Counted from the stretch's first letter, positions 43,391 to 54,160 are shown. The stretch: DNA of 64,000 bases from Isoetes taiwanensis (GCA_021234155.1 JAJEKV010000238.1:312001-376000); one strand, 5' to 3'. Notes: a model not told the origin generated them from the sequence alone. Translations and numbers: made by a program.

Positions 43391-43525
43391 AAGCTTTTAT
43401 AGTGAGGTAGAATTATTGAGGTGAATTATTGGGGTAGACTTGCGCCATTATTGCTCGTGTATAAGACCGTTGTATAAATACAAGTATAATACATCTTTTC
43501 GTATGGATATATGTATGCGTGCTAA
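43391..43525 (-). promoter_or_regulatory. Promoter block of small gene A
   Basis: On the minus strand this block reads '...caataattcacctcaataattctacctcACTATAAAAGC', ending about 35 bp before the ATG of gene A. It is a direct repeat of 44,010-44,137, including 'gccattattg', 'tacaagtataa' and a 'gtatgNatat' stretch. The conserved TATA box and spacing make it a real core promoter candidate. Confidence 0.6.
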
Positions 43526-43737
43526 TATCGTATGTTTCAAAACATGTTTGCTTGACGAATTTAGCTATGATTGAATTCAATGACAGACTTGCGAGAATAA
43601 GTGGAGGTGGGATAACACATCGTTACAATATACTCGGTTAAAGGTGCGTGATATTACATCCTTAATCAGAATGCTATTACATCCTTACTTAGTTATTAGG
43701 TACCCATGTCATTATTACATTATTAGCAGGTGCAGAT

Positions 43738-43978
43738 TCACTCGTCATCAACATCAAAGCTCGTGATGCCATTCAGCTCATAGATCTCGATCGGGGAAGC
43801 GATAAATATGGACTTTAACGCGAGTGAGCTTCCTGCAAGCACTAGCAGGTCCATCAGCTTTAGATAAGAGCCATGGATCAAGCTTAACGCTATTTCTAGC
43901 GCATTCGCCCAGATCGTTGTAGCTCAAGTAACACTTGAAAGAGCGGATGTGCTCTGGACGAGGCATCGAGGAAGCCAT
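43738..43978 (-). pseudogene. Small gene B of a two-gene family, probable frameshift near the end
   Basis: From ATG at 43,978 the minus strand reads 'MASSMPRPEHIRSFKCYLSY', 'NDLGECARNSVKLDPWLLSK', 'ADGPASACRKLTRVKVHIYR' and stops at 43,778. A one-base shift near 'RVK' instead gives 'SIFIASPIEIYELNGITSFD' and ends VDDE at 43,738, matching the end of gene A (YEISWITTTILEDE). The shifted version is probably the original protein of about 80 residues. TATA (ACTATAAAAAA) lies about 35 bp upstream. Unknown function; the pair lies 3' of the transposase-like gene and inside the probable Helitron or larger element. Confidence 0.5.
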
Positions 43979-44009
43979 GGAAGATGAATGGCCTCTACCC
44001 CTCGTGAAG

Positions 44010-44137
44010 TTTTTTATAGTGAAGTAAAATTATTGATGTGAATTATTGGCGTACAATGTAGGGCCATTATTGAGCTTATACGAGTGTCATGTACACGTAC
44101 AAGTATAACACAAAATTTGTATGTATATGTGTATGTT
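44010..44137 (-). promoter_or_regulatory. Promoter block of small gene B
   Basis: Direct repeat of 43,391-43,525: on the minus strand '...aattcacatcaataattttacttcACTATAAAAAAC' just before the ATG of gene B. The block is better conserved between the two genes than the coding parts are. Confidence 0.6.
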
Positions 44138-44259
44138 AATTACCTCATGTTTGTTGGGGTCGAGTACTAGGTGAAAGTATTCGTGCTTGAGCAAATAAGG
44201 TGTGCTCAAAATTCTCAAAATTGCGTTATTTTATCCAATTAATGAAATCATGCTTTTAT

Positions 44260-44287
44260 GCCCAGCAACGCTGGGCACTATTACTAG
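44260..44287 (+). mobile_element. Helitron 3' terminus (plus strand)
   Basis: GCCCAGC-AAC-GCTGGGC (44,260-44,276) forms a 7-bp-stem hairpin, followed by ACTATTA and CTAG (44,284-44,287), then host T. The hairpin is identical to that of the minus-strand end at 30,655-30,683, so both belong to one family. The body lies to the left; the TC start was not identified and no Rep/helicase sequence is visible. Confidence 0.65.
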
Positions 44288-44297
44288 TAATGCAATA

Positions 44298-44410
44298 TCT
44301 TTTTGGGTTGCCCCTAGAAGGGCAAACCCTCGTTTATGTGGGTATGTGGGCATATTCAAGTATATGCTGGCATATACCTAGCATATCTTGATATGGCGCT
44401 AAGAACCGGG
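44298..44410 (+). repeat. GGGTTGCCC..GGGCAAACCCT repeat, copy 2
   Basis: TTTTTGGGTTGCCCCTAGAAGGGCAAACCCTCG followed by 'tttatgtgggtatgtgggcatat' and 'atatgctggcatatacctagcatat' matches copy 1 at 15,915-16,020 in order. It begins about 10 bp after the Helitron end. Confidence 0.6.
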
Positions 44411-44484
44411 CGCACGTAAATGCTTTCGGTCGGTAGTTGTTCTTGCGCATCCATTTCAAAACCGGCTAACCGGATTCTACAAAA

Positions 44485-45482
44485 AAAAACGGACCCAGTG
44501 TTGCTAGGCAGCCGTGTGCAAACTGGCTAACCGGCACTGCCGCTTCAGGAGCTCGAGTTTCCTTCGTCCACATTGGTAAATCTTCTTTCTTTTCACAACG
44601 AACATGCATTTGCTTCTTGTGTTTTATTTTGCCTATGGATATTGCAAAGAATTTTGCTGCTGTAAGGGCTTCATCCTCGGAACTAGAAGAGGTTCTTCGT
44701 AATCTGCCTAAGGTTAAGGAAAGGGAAAGGCAGAAGCATTTGTAAAAGGAAAGAGCCATGGGAGGTGGTGGCGCATATGATCCTTACAGTGAGTATAAGA
44801 AGTTAAATGCTGGAACAGGGGCTTCTTACGATCCTTATAGCCAATCAAATGCTGGAGTTGGTAGGTACCAGAGCTCTGATTTTGATTCTACCTCAAGTAG
44901 CGTTATTATGGGGCTCCAACTCAGAATGTTGATCCGTCTTTGCTTCTAAACCCTTGTTTTGCTTTTCTTCCTTGCTCTGTGGAAAAAACGGACCCAGTGT
45001 TGCTAGGCAGCCGTGTGCAAACTGGCTAACCGGCACTGCCGCTTCAGGAGCTCGAGTTTCCTTCGTCCACATTGGTAAATCTTCTTTCTTTTCACAACGA
45101 ACATGCATTTGCTTCTTGTGTTTTATTTTGCCTATGGATATTGCAAAGAATTTTGCTGCTGTAAGGGCTTCATCCTCGGAACTGGAAGAGGTTCTTCGTA
45201 ATCTGCCTAAGGTTAAGGAAAGGGAAAGGCAGAAGCATTTGTAAAAGGAAAGAGCCATGGGAGGTGGTGGCGCATATGATCCTTATAGTGAGTATAAGAA
45301 GTTAAATGCTGGAACAGGGGCTTCTTACGATCCTTATAGCCAATCAAATGCTGGAGTTGGTAGGTACCAGAGCTCTGATTTTGATTCTACCTCAAGTAGC
45401 GTTATTATGGGGCTCCAACTCAGAATGTTGATCCGCCTTTGCTTCTAAACCCTTGTTTTGCTTTTCTTCCTTGCTCTGTGGC
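44485..45482 (+). repeat. 499-bp tandem duplication of a gene fragment (two copies)
   Basis: Copy 1 is 44,485-44,983 and copy 2 is 44,984-45,482. By eye only about three single-base differences are visible (for example CTAGAAGAGG/CTGGAAGAGG and CCTTACAGTG/CCTTATAGTG), plus the A-run at the junction. This is near 99% identity, so the event is recent. Each copy contains the coding-like stretch described in the next entry. Confidence 0.95.
44636..45460 (+). pseudogene. Unassigned gene fragment, present twice
   Basis: In each copy of the duplication the plus strand reads 'MDIAKNFAAVRASSSELEEV' and 'LRNLPKVKERERQKHL', a stop, then in the same frame 'KERAMGGGGAYDPYSEYKKL', 'NAGTGASYDPYSQSNAGVGR' and 'YQSSDFDSTSSS'. 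The YDPYS repeats and the charged helix (KVKERERQ) look like a real nuclear or RNA-related protein, but I cannot name the family. The in-frame TAA between helix and Gly-rich part, and the lack of flanking exons, point to a captured fragment. It follows directly after the Helitron end and repeat copy 2. Confidence 0.5.
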
Positions 45483-46308
45483 TCTGTTGCGATACAACAG
45501 ATATAATGGCACTTGGCCAACGAAGATATAGAAGGAAAGTTGTGAGTCTATTCCAGCCAAGAGACAAAACTTCAACGATCCATTTTCAAAAGAAATTTTA
45601 AATCCAATGATTGAACAATGATTGCTTTCTCGGTTCCCGCCAGATGACAAATCCAGGGTAATAATGGTTCCTGGATCTTATGGCCACCGTAAGCAGAAGA
45701 ACTGCTTTAAGCTACCTATCTGGAATAGATGGCATGGGTATTTTGTCTCTGATTTCTGCGATGCAGGAACAGACAAAAATGCCTTGGTTGTTGTTGATAA
45801 ACTGGACCTGAATACATCGTTACTAACTATGTGATGTACTAGCCTAATTTGGATCCTCCCTACTGTCTATAGTATGCACTGCATCATGAGTTGACCACTC
45901 TTAAAACTTAATTAGGCAGACCCTAGACAGTCAGAAATAAATGAACTTAATCAAAGCATCAAGTGTGTGACCATGACCCATCTCCATGCTCGGAATGTTG
46001 GTGTAGTTTCTGAGGATGTGGCACCTCTCTGTTGTTGATCTTATGTTATATTGCATGTTGTTGCTTGAATGTCTTGCAGCACCCATCTGCAGACAATTGA
46101 GGTGGCCATTTGCTAGTTGCAGACTTCAGATTACTAAGCCCCTGTAGAATTTCTGTCAGTCCAATGCATGACTTCATGTTCTGCAGGTATGAACTCTTTG
46201 GATAACATCTTTGTGTAGAATCACATGGTCTGCCATTTTTCATGCAAGAGCCACTGAGGCAATGTTGAGAGTTCCTTGGCATTAGCATGATTTTCTTATG
46301 ATGACCAT
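45483..46308. other. Stretch before the TBL remnant, no firm gene
   Basis: A plus-strand frame at 45,622-45,834 ('FVSDFCDAGTDKNALVVVDK') and a minus-strand frame at 46,046-46,288 are open but not assigned. The second contains a chance-looking 'CMKNGRP'. Confidence 0.3.
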
Positions 46309-47469
46309 TATCAAAGACTCCAATTTTTGTGAGTTACCCCGCTTCAATGCTTCATCCTTCTTTGATAAGATGAAAGGCAAGACTGTAGCATTTGTTGGGG
46401 ATTCTATAGCCAGGAATCATATGCAATCACTCCTTTGTGCTCTTTCACAGGTAATTGTCTCATGATTTGTCTATGGTACCATGATCTGCATGAGTGCATC
46501 TTAGTGCCATGTGAAACTGAGCAACAATTAAAGGCAGTAGCTGGAACAGTAGTCGATTTGGTCTTAATAGGCTCATATCAATCAATTTACTATTGGTCCT
46601 AGAAAAGCAAATGAGCTGCGAAACCATTTAATTCACATGAAATTGTAGAGTTTGTATGGGAGGAAGAAGCTTTTTTTTTTTTTGTCTTAAGAAGCACTTC
46701 TTGCGGTAAAAGGAGGACATTAGAATCAATACTAATAAAAATCTATCCAAGATAAGAGCGCTAACTTGCAAAGATTTTGGGATAATGCGAGGTGGAGGTT
46801 CCTAGGAGGGAATATTACGACGAGAAGGACAGATTTGTAAGATGGAGTTTTCCATCATATTCTTTTAAGCTATCAACGTTTTGGTCACCTTACCTAGTCC
46901 AACAAAGCAGGAGGAACAATTTAAGGAGATCCCTAAGGGAGTTAGCAAACTCTTTTTGGACGCTTTAGATACATCACTGTTGGATGCCATTATTGTAATA
47001 GAAAGAATGTCATCGAGGTTGGCTTTTTGCAACGGCATATAAAGCAGTCATCCGCCAAGTTTTGAGTTACTTGGAATCGGTCCCGAATTCAAGGGTCTCC
47101 AAGTGTTAAGGACATTTTCACCGATCATTTTGAGAACGGAAGATGGGACAATGGGGATCTTGTCAAAGAAGCGCACCTTTTGGGGATCGAGGCAGTCAAT
47201 TGATTTGGATTGAATTCGGAGATACGCGAGAATCCGGCTTGAGGAGTATCGAAGAATCAAGAAGAAGTGGATCAAAGGTCAGGCTACTAGATGTGACTCG
47301 TTTATCTTATCTAAGACCTGATGGCCATCCAGGTGCATACATGGAATCATATCCCTTGGCACGTAATGATTCAGCTACATTACAACATGATTGCTTGCAT
47401 TGGTGTATACCAGGTCCAGTAGACTCATGGAATGACATTCTCTTGGAGATGCTAAAACAAGAGATGTAA
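46309..47469 (+). pseudogene. TBL-family (DUF231) cell-wall O-acetyltransferase remnant
   Basis: The exon ending at 46,450 reads 'CELPRFNASSFFDKMKGKTV' then 'AFVGDSIARNHMQSLLCALS', with the GDS motif, followed by a donor (CAG|GTAATT). From about 46,790 come 'FVRWSFPSYSFKLSTFWSPY', 'LFLDALDTSLLDAIIVI', 'HYCNRKNVIEVGF', 'DIFTDHFENGRWDNGD' and finally 'LLDVTRLSYLRPDGHPGAYM' and 'DCLHWCIPGPVDSWNDILLE' to the stop at 47,469. GDS plus DxxH (DCLH) is the Ser-His-Asp catalytic set of TBL enzymes, which acetylate xylan, mannan or xyloglucan in the Golgi. The second exon is in at least three frames, so it is broken. The N-terminal membrane anchor exon is not present upstream. Confidence 0.85.
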
Positions 47470-48127
47470 TAGATGCCATTGTCAAACACAATACTTTGAA
47501 TTTATGGAATTGTTAATATATAATACTTCTTGGACAGTCATACATGATGGTTCTGACGTAATTTATAAAGGGGAGCAAGGGCTCTTGTTATTGTAAGGAG
47601 ATTTGTTAATAGACACAGCAAGCCATTGTTTGAACAAATGTACAAATTCAAGAGAAGCCGTGCATCTATGCTTCACCTTGACCATGTAACATTCCACTTA
47701 GATGCTTATGTCATATATTGCAGCATAAAGAATAAAGTCGTAGCATCTATGCATCAGCTTGAGCACGTGACTTTCCACTTACATGCTCATGTTATATGTC
47801 AGCATAACAATTACCTTATCGGGGATTCACATGCACAAATGGCCATGGGCCAGGTGGAGTTTTGCTGACCCCGTGCTGAAACTAGTATTTTCAGCCCCAT
47901 TGAGGGGCCCCAGCCTTTGTGCCATGCACCATGCGCCGCTGAGGCTATGCTTCAACTATGTCCCCTTGCTTGGTCAGTCGTTTTTTAGAGCTGAAGCAAA
48001 ATCGCGCATTAAAGCAAAATCGCTCATTAAAGTTGTGGCGCTTATAAAAAAATTGCAATTTGACATGGAAATATAAGCTTGCTCACACTATATAGTTCTC
48101 TATAGAAGAACCCTTTCATAGCAATTT
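47470..48127. other. Gene-free stretch
   Basis: Two similar passages, 'gcatctatgcttcaccttgaccatgtaacattccactta' (47,660s) and 'gcatctatgcatcagcttgagcacgtgactttccactta' (47,744s), form a diverged direct repeat. No gene was recognised. Confidence 0.4.
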
Positions 48128-48235
48128 GTTTTTTTGGGTTGCGGTAGGGGCAACAACCTTGTTGGAGGGTGGAGTGACGTATAGAAGGCCTTGATTTATT
48201 ACGAGAATAATATGTTATAGAATATTCTATATCTG
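48128..48235 (+). repeat. GGGTTGCCC-type repeat, copy 3 (diverged)
   Basis: TTTTTTTGGGTTGCGGTAGGGGCAACAACCTTG begins like copies 1 and 2, and an AT-rich part with 'ataatatgttatagaatattctat' follows. It is the most decayed of the three. Confidence 0.45.
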
Positions 48236-48343
48236 CGGTTGCGATTGCACGGGGCTTTTAGGGTTTTGTGAGGCTCGGTGACACTTAGGCGGCGCATGAT
48301 TGTTTGGGATGTTTTTGGTGGTAGAGATTGTTTGGGATTTTAG

Positions 48344-49203
48344 CTATGTAATCCCCTCCGGCGATTCATCTCTGCTGAGTAATTTGACAATAATATTTCT
48401 TGGTTTTCCGTTGGGTTTGCCAATTCTATATGCGCTGTTAAACATCATAGACTCAAAGCCCAATGACTTAGAAAAAAAGGTACTTACCTCGTGGTTCACA
48501 TCTTCGTTGTCTTTTTCAGCTAATCCTGCGATGCAAATATTCAGAGCTTTCTTCTCTCTTTCTTGCAGTTCGAGAACCTGATTCATACGTGCATTCAGTT
48601 TATTAATGCTATCAGTCACATCATCTGCTTTAGATTCCTCTTCGTCTGTGGCATTCTCAGTCTTCAATTTAGTTTGAAGAGTGCTGATTTCTTCCTTCAT
48701 GGCCTTATTTTCTTGCCTCCAGATCCGCAAGATGTGGCTTTATCTCTGTAATGTTTGCACTAATGATTTTTCCCTACTCTTGCTCGCTTCCATCGCTTCC
48801 ATAACTTTCAGCATCATCATATTCATGTTCAACATAAGTGGTTGCTCGCCCATGCCTATGGTATTCGGTTCTGCCATAGTTCCAAACAAGGGATTTCTTT
48901 TATTGCCTTCAGGATTGCCTCCAAGATTGAGTTTTATAATTTCGTGGTCCATGGTGTCAGCTGGTTGGTTGACATATCTTTGCGGAGACTCCTCGGGCTA
49001 TGCAGTGGATGTCACCATCAGATTCTTCATTGGCTTTTTTTATTTTATTCATAGACCCCAACTTGGCAGAGGTTGCGGCTGCTCCATCATGTTTTTTAGT
49101 TTTCAGGTTTAGGGAAGTTTCAGTGTCAGAGCATTTGGCAGTAGCTGCCCCATCGATTTTTTCAGTCCCCTTCTTTTTTGCAGGTGCCTTACCTTGTGCC
49201 ATA
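48344..49203 (-). pseudogene. LINE ORF1 (RNA-binding chaperone-type) remnant
   Basis: The minus strand from ATG at 49,203 reads 'MAQGKAPAKKKGTEKIDGAA' (basic start). After shifts near 48,955 and 48,735 it gives 'KVMEAMEASKSREKSLVQTL' and a coiled-coil stretch ('KAMKEEISTLQTKLKTENAT'), then 'KALNICIAGLAEKDNEDVNH' and 'SAYRIGKPNGKPRNIIVKL'. Coiled coil followed by the xxIxGLxE...AYRIG...PRxIIVKL pattern is typical of L1-type ORF1 proteins, which bind LINE RNA. The frame ends at 48,344; no ORF2 follows on this strand. Frameshifts make it a remnant. Confidence 0.7.
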
Positions 49204-49636
49204 TCTTCCAGAAGATCCAACAGACTAAATTCCCCCTGCAATAGAATGGGTTCTGATCCGTAGACCCTTTTGCTGAAGCTCAGATCTCGGAGTAGACCAC
49301 AGATCTTTTTGCTTAAGCTCAAATCTCGGTAGAGCTCACAGACCCAACTACACTAAATTCTGTGTTTTCTTGTCCCTTTGCTTGATGCAGTGCTGGCCTT
49401 GGCTAGATAGAGAAATTCTATTCAATTGTCTTTGCATTATGCCCTTTTATTTTTTGTTTGCGCTTAAAGTGAAAATCTTGCTCATGTTGGTGAAAGGGAG
49501 GGTGATATGCCAATAATAACCTAGATATTCTTTGAACTGGCCTAAACCTGTTGTTGCAGGTAATTTACCCCTTGGGTGTTAGCTTAAATAGTTTTCCTTT
49601 GACTAAAGGTCACAGAGTTTCAACTTTGAGATCGAT

Positions 49637-49780
49637 CTAGTTCGAGTTTGATCTTAGGTCTTAGCCAAGCTAAACCGACATTGCTGCAATATATTCTCTC
49701 GATCTCCTCTAGTTCGAGTTTGATCTTAGGTCTTAGCCAAGCTAAACCGACATTGCTGCAATATATTCTCTCGATCTCCT
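49637..49780. repeat. 72-bp tandem duplication
   Basis: Two copies of 72 bp, from CTAGTTCGAGTTTGATCTTA through 'ctcgatctcct', lie at 49,637-49,708 and 49,709-49,780 with no visible difference. Confidence 0.9.
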
Positions 49781-52700
49781 CCAATATATGGATGGAGATT
49801 ATGAAATACACATCCCAGGGCATTGGAAGGCAACCCTCTGTGCGCAGCACCTTGTTTATTATGGCCTCCACAAACAGTCATATGACTACTTCCATATGTC
49901 CACAAATGCGCAACAAACTACTCTTGAGAAATTGGCGTGTTAGGAAGCATTCAACGTTTTACGTTGTGTTGATCCCAAAAACACTTATAATACATGTGGA
50001 ATTGTGCAATTTAGTTTCCTTCCATTCTTCTATGATAAAACAAAGCAATGAAGGCCACCTCTTGATTGAAGCTATGCTTCTTTTCAACAATGGAGAGCCT
50101 CTTTTTCCCATGCTTCATAGAATGGAGGTATGAATGAATTATTTCAAAAAACGAACAAAAGTTAAAGACATACATGAGCACATACATTTGGTTATGAAGA
50201 TTTTGTGCATGTACTGCATATTACCAGTATATCTGCCACATTAGAATCAAAATCTATTCTCCAAAGGAGGAGAATAATGGTTTTAGCATCTAATCTATTC
50301 TATTTTTATTCTGAAAAACATATAGCATATATGAGAGTCTCAAACAAAGATTTAATTGTGAACCAAAAAAAAGGGCACACGTTTACAGGAGGATCTGAGC
50401 ATCAATTTCACACACTGCAAAATCAATCCTGCAGAAGATATAATGCATGCATCAATTATTTTACGGGACCAAACACACTCGAACATTGTCTGCAATAAGC
50501 TATACATTCAAATAGATGCTCATCTTAAAACTTTATTATGTATGATTATATATAACCTACTCAATACCACCACCACAGTTATGTGAAATATGCTACTGAC
50601 TGTAGAATCTTGAGGGCTTCCAAATGGTAAGAATTTCAATCTGAAACAAAATTGCATTATACAGGTAGGATAGTAGTCACTGCAAAAGAGCAACAGCGGA
50701 GGAAAATGCACCGTATTAGATCTGCATCATTACCTGCATCACTGCAAAATGTCATACAGAAAAAAGCCTAAATGAAAAGAATTTTGATTTGTCACATAAT
50801 TGAATAACCTACATTAAAAAAGCAAAGAGGCAGCACTAATGAGAAGCTGGACACCTTTCCCACCTCAGGCCAATCTACTCTTCTACACCTATCATCCAAG
50901 AAACATCAACAACAGAAAAACAGATGTAGGGAGCAAGAACAAAGAAGCAAGTTACAGAACTCATCCAATGTAGCATCGATAGATTAAGTGGTTGTTGTCA
51001 AGAATTTTCTATGGCTACCCTTGGAACTCTTCATACTTTGTGGTTCTGTGTGACAGATCGACCAATCTTCACTGCCGTTGTGCATCATTGTTCATGGTAA
51101 AAATTTATAAATAAATAGATCTTTCTTGACCTTCAATCCTTTCAAAATGTAAGATCTTAAGGGTCACCTTCTCTTATACCAGAAAAGAACTTAGATATTT
51201 ATAGAAAGAATAGGGCAAGTCTACTCAGATACTTTATGTGCAAGAGACTTCTAGACTTCTAACCTAGTCTATATCCTTATTACACCAGCCGCAATTTAAG
51301 CTAATTAAGTTTCAGCTCCTATATGCAAGTTTCCTCACAGAGTGCTGATCTACGCAGTCAGTTCTTATGGCAAGTTTATAATGCCTAGAGACATTAGAAT
51401 TTCTATGGAAATTGAATGTATCAATCTGCCAACAACAGGCACTTTCCATTGTTATGCATTCTTCTTTTCTTTCCTCCAGATACAAAGTGGTTAGTTGATT
51501 CTGCCAGTAAGAATGAAAATTTTGAATCTTTCTGTTTTCATCGTTTAAGGAAGTAAATGATTCCTCTTTCCATTCTGAAGCCAGTTTCTCACAAAGATTA
51601 CCTTGACAGAATTCCTGGTGTAGATCTTGGGTAAACAAAAGGATTGTTATTACCTGCTGAGTATGTCAGCATTTTGCCTGCCTGTTCTAATCAATTGCAT
51701 GCAAATAGAACCGTCTTGCATCCTTCCCTAAATGTATCTAGAATCAGAGTTGCCTGTGTGCTACATGAGAAGTATTACCTGTCATAGAGGTCTCAGAAAG
51801 ATTAAGAGCAATTAAAAGCAAAATTCAGAAGCCGGAATCCTCAAATCATAGCAAAACGGGTTGTTGCCAAGAATCGAAGCTATGAATGCTTTCGGCCTGT
51901 TCTCTGCAGAAAACCCCCTTGGGCTTGAAGCTTAACCTGCAAAAGCTAAAACGGAGATGAGGAAGGATGGAATCGGCCATAACCCTGCCGATTTGGCCAT
52001 GCCATAGTCTGTGACTCCATTTTCTGCCATCATATTGCAAAAAAACCTTCCTCTATTTCTTGCTCCGAGTCGCCAAACCCTTATAGCCAACCTGCCATGC
52101 CGGAAAACAAAAAGCTGAGGAGCCGGAACCATCCAAAGAGAGCCGGAAATCAACCATGGCCGCTGCCCCTTTTGCACATGTTGGCCCTGTTCGAACTAAC
52201 CCTAAATAATATTAACTTAATTCTAGACCGACGGACTCCTCCGCTATGGAAAAAAAAAATCTTGAGCTATCTGGGGCTATCTGGGCTGTTCGAGTTTTAG
52301 GTTAAATCTCAACCGCCCAATTTAGGGCTCGATGCACTACACACTTACGTCAAAACATTATAATATAAAGAAAGATGAAGATAACATCTAATCTACACAC
52401 ATGAACCTACCTACTTGTTAGCGTTTTTTACTTAGGGTTCGAAACCTAGACTGGAGGTTCTAGGAAGGCTCTACTAGCAAGATAAGATACTAAGTCATCT
52501 GGAATCCTAGGTTCTAGATGATCTACCTATGAAGCTGCTCTGAATACCTGCTCTGGATGAACTTCCTCCAACTCCTGGGGTCTCCATGACTTACTAATGA
52601 GCCGGGTGGTTCCTCCTCCTTCTGATGAGTGCACTGCCTTGGAGCTACTGATCTGAGCTACGCTGCAATGAACGGTGTTCGAGACGGAGTTCCGAGTGAA

Positions 52701-53139
52701 GAACAGGTCTCAAGGCAGATGGAGCCAAAAAGTGGCCTAGGGTTAGGGGTAGGGTTTTACGCAAGGTGACAAACCTGCAACAACCCTGCAAAACTCACAA
52801 CACGAATATAAAGACCACTTTATTGAAACGATCAACTTCCCATTAATTTCTTATTATGTAGTCGTAAGGCTATATTTACACTTATACAAAATTATATAGC
52901 CGTCACAAATATATACTATCAAACTTATACACATAACATTATCACAACAAGTTAGGGATTTGATAGTTAAGTCTAAAATCTATGACTCTTGTTTTCTCGT
53001 AACGTGCTCCCTCCTCCATGCTCCCCTTCACTGGCTTGCACAAGTAGCACATTACGTTAATTTAGTTAATAAGTTTGTGGTTTTAGAGGACCACCCTCCT
53101 AATTACCTCCTTGAGCCGAACTACTAGCTCAAGGTTACC
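49781..53139. other. Long gene-free stretch
   Basis: AT-rich with many short frames; none carries a known motif. The plus-strand frame at 49,648-50,133 is partly made by the 72-bp duplication. From about 52,330 the sequence changes to a retrotransposon-like style (short repeats, few frames), but no border could be set. Confidence 0.35.
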
Positions 53140-53750
53140 CCTCAGGGAATAAATTACTAATCGCATATTTCTTATTAGCCGTAATGACTTTAACTAAACT
53201 CGCCCGAGATTAATCCAAAAACTTTCTGTGGTTTAGCTAAACTCTACACATTTTTCCTCTCTTACTTTCTAGCATTTAGTTAAACTACTCCAAAACTCAT
53301 CTCGAAAATTTCTGTGGTGTGGTCAGTGGAAAACATTAAGCTAAAATTAATATACTTTTTTCAATTGTTTCCATTTACTTTAATCATATTCTTTGTGTAA
53401 ACATTCTAAAACAATGCCAGCTAGCTAAGTCTAGGCCTCAAATTATTCCACAAATTCTAGAAAATAAATTAATATTCATATATTTCTTATAAACTAGAAT
53501 GATGTTAGCTAAAGTAGCCCAAAATTCATTCCAGAAGTTTCTATGGTTTAGCTAAATAATACAAAATTTCACTCTCTTATTTTCTAGCATTTGGTTAAAG
53601 AGATCGAAAATTGGTGCATTCGCGAAAAAAAGTTAGGCTAAAATTATTATCTTTTTCTCAATAATTTTCACTTACTTTAGCCACATTTTTTGAAAATGTT
53701 CTAAAAAATCGCCAAATAGCTAAGTTTAGCCCTTAAATTATTCCATGTTA
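53140..53750. repeat. ~300-bp diverged tandem repeat, about two copies
   Basis: 'tttctgtggtttagctaaac' with 'ctctcttactttctagcatttagttaaa' (53,222-53,290) returns as 'tttctatggtttagctaaat' with 'ctctcttattttctagcatttggttaaa' (53,538-53,600). The following 'ttaagctaaaatta', 'tttcaattNttttca' and 'ctcaaattattcca' also recur in the same order. Confidence 0.7.
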
Positions 53751-53759
53751 CCCCTACTA

Positions 53760-54160
53760 TCTTGCACTTGATCATGACCAATAAGATTTGTACCTTAAGG
53801 ACCGTTTAAGACGATCCTATCATTGCCCATGATCGGGTGCTACCTTGTACAAGACGTTTAAGACGATCCTATCATTGCCCATGATCTGCAGTGCCTCTTG
53901 CCTTGAGGGTTTAAGCTAGGGAATGTCCTAGACGCTCCCATCATCGCGCATGATCATGCTTACCTCATCATGACCCCCAAATGGTCATGTGCATGTGTTG
54001 TGCATCATGGCGTAGAGAACATCCTATGATGATTCCATCATCGGCCACGATATTGCGCTCATCTCACATGACCCTCCCGATCATGCGCACTCTTGGTGCA
54101 TACTGGCCTAGAGAATGCCCCTAGGAGGGGGATCTCATCATCGCCTACACTCCAAGATCT
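53760..54160. repeat. Tandem repeat with 'atcctatcattgcccatgatc' units
   Basis: 'GTTTAAGACGATCCTATCAT' plus 'tgcccatgatc' occurs at about 53,804 and 53,859 exactly. More diverged units ('gacgctcccatcatcgcgcatgatcatg', 'gatgattccatcatcggccacgat') follow every 75-90 bp up to 54,160. Confidence 0.75.

Noticed and set aside
44466-45258. Minus-strand frames of 97 and 121 codons
   Set aside because: They are opposite-strand images of the duplicated plus-strand fragment and appear twice only because of the duplication.
46046-46288. Minus-strand frame with 'CMKNGRP', resembling a TBL motif
   Set aside because: The neighbouring TBL remnant is on the plus strand, and the following residues do not match the family, so this is probably chance.
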